NCBI GenBank assembly: GCA_032871835.1
Contig: CM065296.1
Span: forward strand, 121,344,146-121,408,145
DNA length: 64,000 nt
From: Dipteronia dyeriana
Taxonomy: Eukaryota > Streptophyta > Magnoliopsida > Sapindales > Sapindaceae
Direction: 5' to 3'
The translations under genes and the position numbers were made by a program. The notes under the pieces were generated by a model that saw only the letters and a program-made list of their open reading frames with translations, did not search any database and was not told where the DNA came from. Below are positions 36,201-51,256 of this stretch, piece by piece (positions within the stretch are counted from its first letter, which is position 1; every line of letters begins with the position of its first letter).

Positions 36201-38350
36201 ACTTTTTTGCTGTAAGTAGCAGATCTGGAACACCTGAGGACCTTAAGTATCTAATTGATAAAGCCCATAGCTTAGGTCTAAGGGTCTTGATGGATGTTGT
36301 TCACAGCCATGCAAGTAACAATGTGACTGATGGCCTCAATGGCTATGATGTTGGCCAAGGCTCGCAAGACTCATATTTTCACACTGGAGATCGAGGTTAC
36401 CATACACTATGGGATAGTAGGCTCTTCAACTATGCCAACTGGGAAGTGCTTCGTTTCCTTCTGTCCAACTTGAGGTGGTGGCTCGAGGAATACAAATTTG
36501 ATGGGTTTCGCTTCGACGGAGTAACTTCAATGTTGTATCATCACCATGGGATCAACATGACTTTTACTGGAAATTATAGTGAGTATTTCAGCGAGGCCAC
36601 AGATGTTGATGCTGTTGTTTATTTGATGCTGGCAAATTGTCTGGTTCACAGTATCTTGCCAGATGCAACTGTAATTGCTGAAGATGTTTCTGGTATGCCT
36701 GGACTCGGTTTGCCTGTCTTTATGGGAGGAATTGGTTTTGACTACCGTTTGGCAATGGGCATCCCTGACCAGTGGATGGACTATTTGAAGAACAAGAAAG
36801 ATGAAGAATGGTCCATGAAGGACATATGGTGGAGTTTGACAAATAGGAGATACACTGAGAAGTGTGTAGCTTATGCCGAAAGTCATGACCAGGTATGAAA
36901 TGTTTGTTTATTCTCATTACTTTTAGGTAGGTTTGACGTTTGACTAGGGCTTAATTGGAAGTGTCTCAAGCTTGTAAGTCAGAGGTTGCTAATCAAGAAT
37001 AAGAAAGAAAAGAGGAACATCGAAGACTTCATTATAATGTATCTCCTTTGCCAAATCAGACTTAATATCATTGCTTCTGTTTTTTATTTCTTTTTAATTT
37101 AGCCATTGTTAGTTTACTGTTTCTTTACAAGTTTCCTTTGAATTGCTCTATTTATGCAGGCCATTGTAGGTGACAAGACCATGGCATTTCTCTTAATGGA
37201 TAAAGAGATGTATTCTGGTATGTCTAGTTTAACAGATGCTTCCCCTACTGTTGACCGGGGGATCGCTCTTCACAAGGTATGTTATGTATCAAATCAGAGA
37301 GACTTATTTTGCATAATTGTTTCTTTCATAGCTTAGCTGGCTGATTGTCTATACGGCTATACCATGACAAATATTTCTCCTTCAAAGGTGATCAGGTCCT
37401 TCAACTTACATTCAGCCCTATAATACTGAAATTTTTTAAGATAATTGCATAGGACACTAATTTACATTTCAGATCTATCATACGAATGACTGCAGAATTT
37501 GTATAGAGTAATGCGATACAACCCAAATTTTAACCCAAATGATGTGACAAGTGAGTTGTCATCACCATACACAATATGGGCTGACGTGGTTAACCTGCCA
37601 CATCATTTGGGTTGAAATTTAGGCTAAATTTTTGGGTTTTCTAGTAATAGTGATTTGTATATGTTAGGTTTACTCTCAACTGTTGTCATCTATTTCTTTT
37701 GTTTCTAATCATTATATTTGTCTTTTGCAGATGATACATTTCATAACTATGGCCATAGGAGGAAACGGCTATCTTAACTTTATGGGGAATGAGGTAAGCA
37801 CACTACCACAAATCCTACCTGCTAAGTTCTAGGAGTCACTGCACAGTCAGACCTAGGTTTTTGCTCTTATATAGTATGAAGGGGGCTTTTCCTTAAGATT
37901 TTGATTGGATAACTTCAACAAAATTCAAATCTTGCAAAAGGAAGAAAACTTTTGGCTCAGACCAGGTGGGTCAGTTTTTTTTTTTTTTTTCCCAACAGGT
38001 ATTGAACCATACATTGCAACGTGTTAAAAGATGACTTCATAAAGGGAATAACCGATTTTCTTAACCACTAGTTAGATAAGCATGCTTAGAACATTAATAT
38101 CAAACGGCAGCATTTTTCCCAAGGCAATTTCAACTCTTGCACAGCCAGACTGCAAATTGCAATGGACTTCTAACTGTTCACACAGATAATTTGTCTTGTG
38201 TGATAATTACAGTTTGGCCATCCTGATTGGATCGACTTCCCTAGAGAAGGCAATGGGTGGAGTTATGAAAAATGCAGACGCCAGTGGAACTTGGTGGATA
38301 CTGAACACCTAAGATATAAGGTTTTGATCTCTTTTTCACAAATTAGTTTT

Positions 38351-38383
<33 letters not shown>

Positions 38384-40308
38384 GTCATTCCCAATCCCAA
38401 TGATGAGCATATTTTGTTATAACTTTCTATCCTTTAAAAACTAGATTCATTAACTCCTAGATTTGATTAGAATTATTTTTTATGAAATAGGTTAGATAGC
38501 TTGGAGAGAAAACAATTGTTAGAATAGGACTTGATTTCCCCTTGTGTTGGTTTATGATTAAGCATCTTTGTGGGGCATGTATAATGATACTGCAGCTTCA
38601 TGAATCTACAATGCTACAGACACCTACTTAACATGATTTTTACATCATAGGTGTATTTTTATCTACTTTGCATGTTTGGTGTCATTTTTCCTTTGGTGCA
38701 AAATTTTAAAATCTTGTTTCCTTGTCTTCAGTTCATGAATGCATTTGACAGAGCGATGAATATGCTTGATGAGAAGTTTCAATTCCTTGCATCAACAAAG
38801 CAGATTGTGAGCAGCACAAATGAAGAAGACAAGGTAAAGATGCACATGTGTGATATACCTTTATTATGTTCCAATTTCATGTGTGGTGTGTGGATATCGA
38901 TTATCCGAATATGAGAAGTTTAAAACTTTTAAGTTGGGTACACAATGCTATTAATATAGATTGTAAGAATATTCTCGAGCAGCAATCCACCGTTTATGCA
39001 AGGACATGATTAATTGTTACATATTACAGGTTATTGTCTTTGAGCGTGGAGATCTGGTCTTTGTCTTCAATTTTCATCCAGAGAATACATATGAAGGGTA
39101 TTTGTGTTTTATATTTTGCCAAAGCTTAATTATCTGTCTCTGTTATGTATACTATGCCATAGCTTTATATATTTGTGTTTTTATAACTGTTTTTGTTGGA
39201 TTTTTATTTTTTTTTGCCTTTTTAACTTGGAGACTTTTAATTGGAAACATACAGGTATAAAGTTGGGTGTGGCTGGCCAGGAAAGTATAGAGTTGCACTG
39301 GATAGTGATGCTTGGGAATGTGGTGGACATGGAAGAGTAAGCAACCTCTTGTATAACTATATGCATGCATTCCCGTAATTGGAGTGATCAACAATTTGGC
39401 TCCTGGTTTGATTTTGTGCAGGGACAAAATATTTTATAGCAATTGATTTCATTTCTGTGGGTTCTTGAGTTGTCTTGTTGAACATTTAATGTTGAAATAG
39501 CTCTTACCATTCCTAAACACAATTCATAACCTGTCTTCCTTTCGAATTGACTGTGGTAGAAGAAATACTGATTCTATGGATTTTCAGAAATAAAAGCTGA
39601 TTCGAATTCACTGCTTACCCTTACGTCACTTGTTGTTTTGGTATATAACAAATTTGATTGTACTTTCGGCAGGTTGGCCATGATGTAGATCATTTCACTT
39701 CTCCAGAAGGGATACCAGGAGTGCCTGAAACAAATTTCAATAATCGCCCTAACTCGTTCAAAGTACTTTCACCGGCATGCACATGTGTGGTATAGTCTTG
39801 CCTTCAAATTCTTCTGATTCTCTTATCGTTGGTAAAATGCGTTTCATCTTAGACTCAAGATTTCATTGAACTTTCCACAAGATAGAAACGATAAAGTGAG
39901 CTTGTATGTTTAGTAATTGTGCTGCTTTTTTTAAATAAAAAAAATTGAGACGTTGGACTATCACGTGTACATTTTAGGACCTTTATGGCTAAACTTATGG
40001 AAATAATTTACTCAAGCCTGTTGCTATCTTCTGATACTTAAAGTTTGGAACCGTAAATATGACAGGTTTACTATAGAGTGGATGAAAGTGAAGAACAACA
40101 CAACAATATTGAATCAATCAATGATAACAAGACATTAGTAGCCAGTCTTGCAGCTAAGCTGGAAAATCTTGAAGAATTGGTTGTCATAAGCAATGAAGGT
40201 GAACATAATGTCGTGGAAAGTAAGCTAGAAGATCCAAAAAATCTAGAAGTAAAAGAAGGTGAACATATTGTCGTAGAAAGTAAGCTGGAAGATCCAAAAA
40301 ATCCTTAA
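33286..40308 (+). CDS. SBE1: 1,4-alpha-glucan (starch) branching enzyme, class I (SBE I)
   Basis: Fourteen exons: 33286-33372, 34077-34178, 34661-34871, 35250-35322, 35428-35697, 35986-36892, 37160-37275, 37731-37793, 38213-38320, 38732-38833, 39030-39097, 39255-39336, 39673-39789 and 40065-40308. They join in frame to 849 residues. The basic, Ser-rich first 60 residues look like a plastid transit peptide. A CBM48 domain ([20 protein letters not shown]) is followed by the GH13 barrel with the expected catalytic trio: D425 in [11 protein letters not shown]480 in VIAEDVSGM and D549 in ESHDQ. The enzyme makes alpha-1,6 branches in amylopectin in plastids. [12 protein letters not shown] and the core resemble potato SBE I, not the class II enzymes. 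The acidic C-terminal tail has a 20-residue tandem repeat and a possibly premature stop. An (CT)n run lies in the intron at 38352-38382. Confidence 0.93.
37505..37651. mobile_element. MITE in an SBE1 intron
   Basis: The inverted arms are aacccaaattttaacccaaa-tgatgtgac and, at the right, cacatcatttgggttgaaat. A central gtgagttgtcatcacc motif resembles the MITEs at 325-480 and 701-881. It is flanked by agtaatg-type ends (agagtaatgcg left, tagtaatag right). It lies wholly within an intron, about 80 bases before the next exon. Confidence 0.55.
38352..38382 (+). repeat. (CT)n microsatellite in an SBE1 intron
   Basis: An uninterrupted run of about 15 CT dinucleotides lies within the intron following the exon that ends at 38320. 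It leaves the splice sites untouched. Confidence 0.9.
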
Positions 40309-41133
40309 GTGGAGGAGACGGAGAAGAGGGCACCAGGTGAAGGGGAAGTGATGGAGAAAGGGACAGCTGAGGATTGAACTTCTACCCTTGATCGAAATTC
40401 AGCTTATATGTATAATTATGTGAATAACGACTAGGATTATAATCGTGGGATTCTCTTCGCTGTTGTAAATTATGGAATAATCTGCATATCATCATCTTGT
40501 ATTATGTTTGTAGGCAAGACTCATTTTGGATAAGGTTCTTGGGTGAGTTTTTGTTTCGTTTTTTGTTTTTTGTTTTTTGATTTTTTTGCGAAATTCCACG
40601 GATTCAATCCTGTGTACTTGTAATTTGCTCATGTAATTACTAATAAGAGCTTATTATCAATCATGTGCTATTCTAAATATTTCTTCATGAAATCATCAAC
40701 ACAATCTTGAGTATCAAAACAAGAAATTGTTCTAGATTTGAGCTAATAAGTAAAATTTCTAATTATAGACTTACAAATAATAAAAATTATAAGGTGCGGG
40801 CTTCCACACATATCAGACCCGAAAATCCATTCGCATAATAATCATGCAGGATCCCCGATTTAAAATTCGTACTAAGAGTCTACCAAGAATGGCAAGTCTG
40901 GGCCCAGGCCCAATAATGAAAGCGAATCCAGTTCATGGATTCGGGCCTGGCCCAACTAGAGTGTCTCCCACTCAGCTCAAAAATACACAAATTTTAGTCA
41001 ACAAGGCGAATCAATGATCTGAGCAGGTTTGATCTCTGTTGTCCTCTGCATCGATTCGATTAGAAGAAGAAAAATAAAAGAAGAGAGCTTTAAAAAGTTT
41101 ACTACGGTTTCTAGGGTTTCGTGAAAGACTAAT
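40309..41133. other. SBE1 3' region and intergenic spacer
   Basis: Bases 40309-40377 continue the SBE1 reading frame past its stop, with an acidic protein-like sequence. From 40400 to about 40680 is the likely 3' UTR. Bases 40790-40980 are GC-richer (with cccaggcccaataatg and its loosely inverted cgggcctggcccaa), likely an old repeat remnant. No other gene is visible. Confidence 0.5.
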
Positions 41134-43602
<2,469 letters not shown>

Positions 43603-44198
43603 GAAGCAATACATGATCTCTATTATCACTTGCAGCATAAGTCGTGACGCTTTCGCTATGCTGTTGAGAAAAGTAGGCCATCTTCATAGTTGCCTTTTCT
43701 TTTAGTCTCATAATTCTGGTAGCAAATTTTCCATACAGGCCACGAGTCAACAAAGTTTTTACACTTGAAACATATGTAGTTTTGTGTTCAAGATAATCTC
43801 AATGCTTCTACTTGCAACATCATTCTCACCTGGCAACATCATTCTCAACTGAAACCAATATTTATGATTTGAATAGCATAAACATGAAAAATCTGATTCA
43901 TTTATTAGATCAAGAATTTCATTAAGATAATGTAAGAACGAACCAAAAGTCACAAAATATCATCACCAAACAACCATCCTCTTCGGACAATGAAGATAAC
44001 CAAAATATTTACAAAACCACTGGAGCCCAAAAACATCCGACACCAATCAAAGTTATATAAGCCTCGGTTTAAGTCTCATTTTAACCACGACCATGAATAT
44101 GAATCAAAATCCAACCATCCTAAACCAACCAAAGGAAAATTACTAAAAACCATAAAAGACATCCCTAAAACCCCACTTGAATTTTCTTTCGATCGCTT

Positions 44199-45182
44199 TT
44201 ATATCTTTCTTGAGCTGCTGCGAGTCCCCAACCTCCGTTGACTGCCAATCACAGCCGTAGTTGTTGTGGTCGATCTAGGCAGAGGAGGCTTCTTGTTCTC
44301 CTTGCTCATGCTCCTCAGCATATACCTCGGCTCGCTCCTCTCGACCGAATAAGCAGCACTAACTGACTTCCTCAAGCTCTCAAGCTTCCTGGAGGAGTCT
44401 CTTTTCTTTGAAGAGTCCACGGTGACTCCGAGACTGTACGGAGTCTTCAACAACGAATCCCCCATTTCGCTCTTCTTCTTCCTCTTCAGCCTCTCGTTCC
44501 TCCTCGCTGAGTACTCCTCGTAAAACCTCCCTCTCTCGAAGATCGAGACAGGGCTCGAATTGGCGCCCAAGTTAGTAGTACCACCAAAAACGGATTTATT
44601 ATTGGCGTCTACATCGCCGAATCCATCTTGAAACGTCTTTGCCAGAGCACGTAACTCGCAAGAAATGGATCGGTACTCGGGTCGGAGATCCGATTCTTCA
44701 ACATCCCAGGAACGGATTGGCTTCTGGGATTTCGTTAAAGAACCTGTATACAATTCAAACATTTTAGTAAAAAAAATAAAAATAGAAACACCATACTATC
44801 AATAATTGACAAATCAATTCAGGACACAATTCAAATATTTTAGTGTAGAAAACCAAAACAAAGAAACATCATACTATTAATAATCGACAATCAATTAAAT
44901 ATCAACATAAATTTTGATTTCAATCAAAACAAAGAAACACCAACTATTAATAATTAACAAATCAATTAAATATCAACATAAATTTTGATTTCAATATATC
45001 CATTGAAATCAATATTTGCTTCATGCTTCGTTGGGACAGATACAGAGTGGCGTTTGAGAAGATTCACCTGGAGGGGTGGTTTGAAGAGCATCTGAGTTCG
45101 ATCGGAGAACCTGACGAGGTCGGACCCGAATCGGCGATTTGGGGAGTGGAGGTTTGCGATCGGATCTCATCATCATAGACAT
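44199..45182 (-). CDS. Conserved plant protein of unknown function with a KEN box
   Basis: Two minus-strand exons, 45068-45182 and 44199-44743, join in frame (CCAG|gtgaat donor, tacag acceptor) to 219 residues. The protein is basic and Ser/Arg-rich and probably disordered. A KPPLPKS motif near the N terminus and KPPLPRS near the C terminus frame it. The middle holds a well-formed segment (RPEYRSISCELRALAKTFQD) and a charged stretch (RGRFYEEYSARRNERLKRKK). Residues 186-188 are KEN, and RQVLRSN near residue 23 resembles a destruction box. I recall similar unnamed proteins in other eudicots but no characterised function. The basic character suggests nuclear or nucleic-acid/microtubule association, which is only inference. 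Confidence 0.75.
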
Positions 45183-45729
45183 GTCTGATTTGCAGATAAA
45201 AACTCTAAAGAAACAGAGAGATATTCAGAGACTCATAAAATTGCTCTTTAAAAGGCCAATCAATCGAAAAACAGAGCATTAAAAAAAATACCCAAAACTT
45301 GCCTGTTTCTTGTCTTGAATTGTGACGATGATTTTCTTGTCTTTTGAATTGAATTTCTTTGTATCGATGTCTGTGTAATTTCGCTGTGCTTTTTTAATTT
45401 TCACCAAACTGTTTGCCTTTTTGAGGGTGGACAACGTATGATTTTATTGAAAGACAGATAGATGTCTGTTTGAATTTTCACACGTCGGATGTGGAGCGTC
45501 TCCAACGGTCATAAATTTGATCGGACGGTCTAGAATTGCTTGATATTTAAAAGGTGTGTTTTAGGTTTCCATAATAAAACGTATGATCATTTACAATCAA
45601 ATCCGTGGATTTGTTTTTATTCTATTAAATCCTTTCTTTAATATTCTGTTTTATTTGGGTACTTGTGGACCTTCACAATTGTGGCCCAAAACTGGCCCAA
45701 TCCATTAGTGCTAGTGTGCTACAATTTAC

Positions 45730-46316
45730 TAGGAATGACAATTTGACCCGCACCCGTCCGAACCCAACCCTAAAGGGTCGGGTGTAGATGGTGAATTTAT
45801 GACCCGTAAACCCGTTTAATGAAAAACTCAGTGGGTTCGTAGGCGGGTGCGGGTTGAAAAAACAATCTGCAGGTTGGACTCGTGAATCCGTATAAAATAA
45901 ATACTTGTATATAAACATACATAGACATTTTAATTATTTTTAGTCGTTTTATTTTTATAGCTATTATTGTTTTGTAATGTATCAAGTAGGGAATTAGAAA
46001 TGGAAATTTAATTCAATTAAGTATTCAATAGGTGATTATATGTGTAAATTTATAAATGACAAATCGCGGGTTTGTGGGTTTATGGGTATCCCGTGGGTGA
46101 AGCATCCACCCATGAACCAACATTGTTTCGCAGGTTCGCAGGTTCGCGGGTTTACGGGTGAGGGTATGGGGTGCAGCCATAACCCGTGGGTTCAAACCCG
46201 CCCGTGAACCGGCTTACCTACGCGGGTTCGAAGGCGGACGTGGGTGAAGAAAATTTTCACAGGTGAGAGTTTGGATTTTACAAAACTCACTCGAACCCGA
46301 CCCGCTGTCATCCCTA
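45730..46316. mobile_element. Non-autonomous hAT element with 8-bp target duplication (complete copy)
   Basis: The ends are inverted: TAGGAATGACAATTTGACCC at the left, and TAGGGATGACAGCGGGTCGG read inward from the right. A perfect 8-base direct repeat, CAATTTAC, flanks it (45722-45729 and 46317-46324), matching the hAT hallmark. The interior is full of gggttcg/cgaaccc words in both orientations and codes for nothing. A second copy, lacking its first eight bases, starts the duplicated unit at 55080. Confidence 0.85.
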
Positions 46317-46324
46317 CAATTTAC

Positions 46325-47300
46325 TAGAGCATCCAATACAGACATCATTACAAAACTTTTTTTTTTTTATCTTTCACAATTACGATAGAGAGAATAAGAA
46401 ACTATTCAAACATACAACTTCAATGATATTGATATAAAAACTTTGGACTAAGCTCATCTTGTATTTTCTTTTATTTATTTTGATAACTGCTTTTTTTATC
46501 ATATTAAATTCTTCATCTAAAACCTTTATTTCTTATTAAATCTACACTCAGTACTTGAGCACGTGGCCCAAAACTAGTCTAATCAATTAGTTTTGCATTT
46601 ACTAGATTGCCCCGACACCATTCACGAGTGCTGTATGTCAAAACAATTAACTACAAATGTATTTGTACCGTGTAACAACTTTGGCGTGTATGGAAGAATT
46701 CGAACATTTTTCATTAAAATTGAGTAAAAGATGCACAATCAACGTAACTAAGTTCTTGTCAAAAACATAATAGAAGATGTACATCTAAGAGACCAACACA
46801 ACTAAAAATCAGACAAAAAACGACTATGGAACTATTTGAAGGCTATAGATTTGGCATACTAGTTTTAGGTAGCATCTATATATTTCTACAACAGTTTTCA
46901 TTAGAAACAACAAAAATAAAATATAAGATAAATTAATGATTAGGTGAATAAGTTTGTATTTGTTATCTCAACATTGTATGCATTATTTTGTCTCGTACTA
47001 GATGTGGATTGTGATGACTCGTTAATAAAATAAAAATAAAAATAAGAACGAATCAATAAAATATTTTATTCTATTAATAATAATTTATAATTAAGGTTGC
47101 ATTATCGTTGACATCACAGTATCACATTGGCATATATTGTTGGTCCATTCTTAATTGTTTAAACCTTCAACCTTTTGGATTCGTTTAGTGGTTGTTAATA
47201 TGATATTATAACTTATTTGACCCAGTAATTTCAAGTTTGAATTATTGAGAATCGCATAATCAAAACTTGAACTTTTCTTTTTTTACAAAATCATAAGTTG
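46325..47300. other. AT-rich intergenic spacer of unit A
   Basis: No gene, tRNA or clear mobile element is visible. It has T-runs near 46350 and A/T-rich low-complexity sequence. The unit B counterpart is about 55666-56660, with one local difference at 46435-46450 versus 55775-55800. Confidence 0.6.
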
Positions 47301-47535
47301 TTTGGTCAATCGAAAAGTGTTAAAATTAATTAAAGTGTATCGAGGTTGATGAGATGAAGTTGATGAGTGGTACAAAATAGTTAATAGTTGGTGAGTGATA
47401 AGTTTTCGGGTTTACAACATAACTGGAATCGTGAGTTTGAGTCAAATTAATCAAAGATGAACTCTTTTTTTTCTTTTGAAAAAATAAATAAATAGTTGGA
47501 TCAACCAAAAAGTGTAAAAATTAATTAAAATGTAT

Positions 47536-47812
47536 AAAGGTCAACTACGTAAGTTGGTCGGTGGTACAAAATAGTTAATAGTCGGTGAGTGATAAGTTAT
47601 TAGGTTTAATTGTTAAAAAATTTGTGATAAATAAATATTTTGAGAACGTTCTTTGAGTAAGATCGATTGCATAAAAGGTCAACTACGTAAGTTGGTCAGT
47701 GGTACAAAATAGTTAATAGTCGGTGAGTGATAAGTTATTAGGTTTAATTGTTAAAAAAGTTGTGATAAATAAATATTTTGAGAACGTTTTTTGAATAAGA
47801 TCGATTGCATAA
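47536..47812 (+). repeat. Two tandem copies of a 138-base unit
   Basis: The unit runs from aaaggtcaactacgtaagtt to ttgagtaagatcgattgcat and occurs twice, with few differences. A third, degraded unit lies just upstream (about 47310-47420, sharing ggtacaaaatagttaatag and ggtgagtgataagtt). It has no coding potential. The same array recurs in unit B at about 56884-57160. Confidence 0.85.
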
Positions 47813-48114
47813 AATTATAAGATCAATGTATATTTATATTTTCTTCCGTAAGCAAACTCTCATAATGATTAATGAGTAAATGAGAAATTGAATCGTAATA
47901 TAAACCTATTGTATAGGAAAAATATACATATTACATTGGTTAGGAAAATACGTATACACGATATATAAGTGACCATGTGATAGTTACTTAACAATATACA
48001 TAACAACAGAGGCTATGATTCCATAATTGATATCATTAAAAACATGATAATCAATATTAAACCCCCCGTGAAACACGGGTCTCAGTTCATTGGATGCAGA
48101 CAAGTAATCATGGT

Positions 48115-48420
48115 CACGGTACGGTTCCGTTCCGTTCCGAACTGAGCTAGAACAGAAACCAGAACCGCGGACCGACGGTTCGGTTCACTTTTTTTTTTTT
48201 ACAATTTTGCTTAAGAAAAATAATATATATAAATTCTGGAACCGACGGTTCCAGAACCGAACAGAACCGCCGATCCCAGGATGATTTTTTTCAGAGGAGA
48301 ACCGGAACCTAACCTTCAGCCCTATAGTTACGGTTCCGGTTCCGGAATCGATTCCACAGTTCCGGTTCCGATTACTGTTCATTTCACCCGGTTACGGTTC
48401 GGTTACCACAGTTCGGCATC
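48115..48420. repeat. GGTTCCG-rich repeat in the AAE upstream region
   Basis: Many ggttccg/cggaacc words occur in both orientations, giving inverted pairs such as accgacggttccagaacc and ggttccggttccggaatc. It resembles GGTTCC-rich non-autonomous hAT elements, but I could not define its ends. It finishes about 150 bases before the AAE start codon. The unit B copy (57464-57789) is 24 bases longer at its left end. Confidence 0.6.
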
Positions 48421-48565
48421 ATGCCTACACTCACACAGCCACACTCTGTCATCGTCAACGGTCAACGGTCAACACAAGCCCAATAACAAATAATTTCCAT
48501 AAAAACCTGATTTCTAATCCATTGTTTCTCTCACAAATTCAAAAAAAAAATAAAAAATTGCGAAT

Positions 48566-50735
48566 ATGTTGGAGGGTACGGTTCGATGCTCCGCGAACGA
48601 CGTCCCTCTGTCTCCAATCAGCTTCTTGAGCCGCTCAGCGATTGCTTACAGGGACTCACTCTCCGTCGTCTACGGAGACGTCAAGTACACGTGGCAAGAC
48701 ACGCATCGGAGGTGCATCAAACTCGCCTCTGCTATCGCTCGCTTGGGAATTTCTCGGGGAGACGTGGCAAGTTTTTTTTATTTTTGTTTTTAATTTTATT
48801 CGTTGCATTTGATTATTCGAAAAAATATAGTAAATATTGATAGTATTAAACTTTCGAAATTTTGAAATTTGAGCACTATTTTCCATGTTTTCACCGTTTA
48901 TTTGTATAATTAAGAAAAGAGTTTAATCGGTTGTTATAGTGGACTGTAGCTTGTTATAGTTACTAATTATGCGAGAAATGTCAATTAATTTTAGCTTTCA
49001 ATTGACTTTTTGGATTGCTTGTCCAAGAACTGTTAATCTTGCTGAAAATTCAAATGAAATGTGATCAAAAGATGCTAAATTGTCTCATAGAATTGTTGTT
49101 TAAAGAAAATTGAATTGGGTATTGAAGATAGATGGATACCTAAGTGAGTTTCCAGTGAATTTATAGTCTTCAGAAATTTGATGAAAGCAATGTCAAGTTT
49201 GTCAATAGTTTATGTTTGTTATCATAGACTCATAGTTAACTTGTGTTCAATTATTTGATCAGGTTGCTACATTGGTCCCGAATGTTCCCGCAATGTATGA
49301 GTTACATTTTGGTGTTCCAATGGCTGGGGCGATTCTTTGTACACTTAATATACGACATGATTCGGCTATGGTGGCTGCATTACTGAAACATTCAGAAGCC
49401 AAAGTTGTTTTCGTAGATTACCAGCTTCTCCATGTTGTTCGGGGAGCATTTGAAATTCTATCCAAGACTATAACCAACTTGCCCCGTCTAATCTTGATCC
49501 TGGAGTGTGGTCAACCGACTCCTACATACAGGGAATCAGTTTCAACTTTTGGAAACTTGGAATATGAGAGTTTTTTAGCTACTGGAAAATTAGATTTTGA
49601 AGTTAGACAGCCAAATGATGAGTGGGATCCTATATCACTTAACTATACTTCTGGCACCACATCGAGCCCAAAAGGTGTCATTTATAGTCATAGAGGCGCT
49701 TATCTGAATTCCCTGGCTACAGCTTTTATCTTTGAGATGGGGTCGATGCCTAGGTATCTATGGTGCGTTCCCATGTTTCACTGCAATGGATGGTGCCTCA
49801 CATGGGGTGTGGCTGCTTTGGGTGGCACAAATATCTGCCAGAGGAATGTCACCGCAAAATCGATATTTGATAGTATTGCTCTGCACAATGTGACCCACTT
49901 TGGTGGCGCACCTACGGTTCTGAACATGATAATAAATGCACCTCCAAGGGATCGAAGGCCGCTTCCAGGGAAGGTGAGAGTGATGACAGGAGCTGCCCCA
50001 CCACCCCCTCAAGTACTTTACAAGATGGAAGAGCTAGGATTTGAAGTGACTCACTCATATGGTTTGACAGAAACCTATGGACCTTCGACAGTTTGTAGTT
50101 GGAAAACTGAATGGAACGCATTGCCTCGAGATGCCCAGGCGAAGATCAAGTCCCGTCAAGGGTTGCAACATCTTGGCTTGGAGGAAGTTGATATTAAAGA
50201 TCCTGTTACCATGAAGAGTGTACCATCAGATGCAAAGACAATTGGTGAGGCCATGTTCAGAGGCAACACTGTGATGAATGGATATTTGAAAAATCTTGAA
50301 GCAACACAGGATGCGTTTAAAGGAGGATGGTTTCGGAGTGGGGATTTGGGAGTGAAACACCCTGATGGTTACATAGAGCTAAAGGATCGATCAAAGGACA
50401 TCATAATTTCCGGGGGAGAAAATGTCAGCACAATTGAAGTGGAGTCTGTAATTTTTACTCATCCATCCGTGCTTGATGCTGCTGTTGTTAGAAGACCTGA
50501 TGACTATTGGGGGGAGACACCTTGTGCATTTGTGAAGTTGAAGGATGGGTGTGATGTCAGTGCTGAGGAACTTATTAAGTATTGTTGGGATCGTTTACCC
50601 CATTATATGGCTCCCCGCACAGTTGTTTTTGAGGATTTGCCAAAGACTTCAACTGGAAAGACACAAAAATTTGTTCTTAGGGAGAAGGCTAAGGCCATGG
50701 GAAGCCTTTCAAAAGCCATAGCCAGCAAATTGTGA
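48566..50735 (+). CDS. AAE1: Peroxisomal acyl-activating enzyme (AAE1-like acyl-CoA synthetase), copy 1
   Basis: Two exons, 48566-48766 and 49263-50735, give 557 residues, matching AAE1-type enzymes. The intron is best read with a GC donor (GACGTG|GCAAGT), which yields [12 protein letters not shown]; a weak GT donor three bases earlier would drop one valine. ATP/AMP-binding motifs are [11 protein letters not shown] (near residue 195), YGLTETYG and [18 protein letters not shown]. The adenylation lysine lies in [12 protein letters not shown]. The last residues, SKL, are a peroxisomal PTS1 signal. The family activates short or branched carboxylic acids, and some members aromatic ones, to CoA thioesters. 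The substrate cannot be read from the sequence. Its near-identical twin is at 57935-60104, and a BAHD acyltransferase lies downstream in the same unit. Confidence 0.9.
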
Positions 50736-51256
50736 ATCACTTCCGTTTGGTCAGTAAGGTTATTTGATTACCTTAAATTGTAATTGTACAATTACTCAAT
50801 TAATCATAGCTGTGAGTGGTATATTTCTGTCAATGGCAAGAAAAAAAATTGTCCTTCTGTTGTTGGAAGCATATGTATTTCAACCCAAATGTATTACTAT
50901 GAAAATTGTATCATCTTATCAAATTGTGAATCCTTTGTGTATTTTTATTAGAACTTATCGTGGATGCTACCATGAAATTGTTTGTTTAATTTGCAGCCAT
51001 TCTGTATTTGCAATTAGATCTTTCAACTTGGTGGTGGCTATCATGGAAAACTCTTCTTAGCTACAGAGCTTGCTTCATTAAGTGCTCCTTATCAATGGCG
51101 TGATTGTTCTTAGCTTTTCTTGGTTTAAACTCTTAATATTTTTGCATTACTTTATTATTTATGGATCGTATTACGTTACTGATACAATAACTTTATTGGA
51201 ACCATCCAAGAGAATCATGTAATTTTGATCTTTTCATTTTGTTATCATATTAGCAG

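Noticed and set aside
45673..45990. Short minus-strand frames within the hAT element
   Set aside because: They lie in gggttcg-rich transposon sequence and are repeated in unit B only because the element is duplicated.
49272..50735. A single-exon 487-residue AAE protein starting at 49272
   Set aside because: That start is also TTG. Adding the 48566-48766 exon gives the full family-length protein with a normal N terminus.
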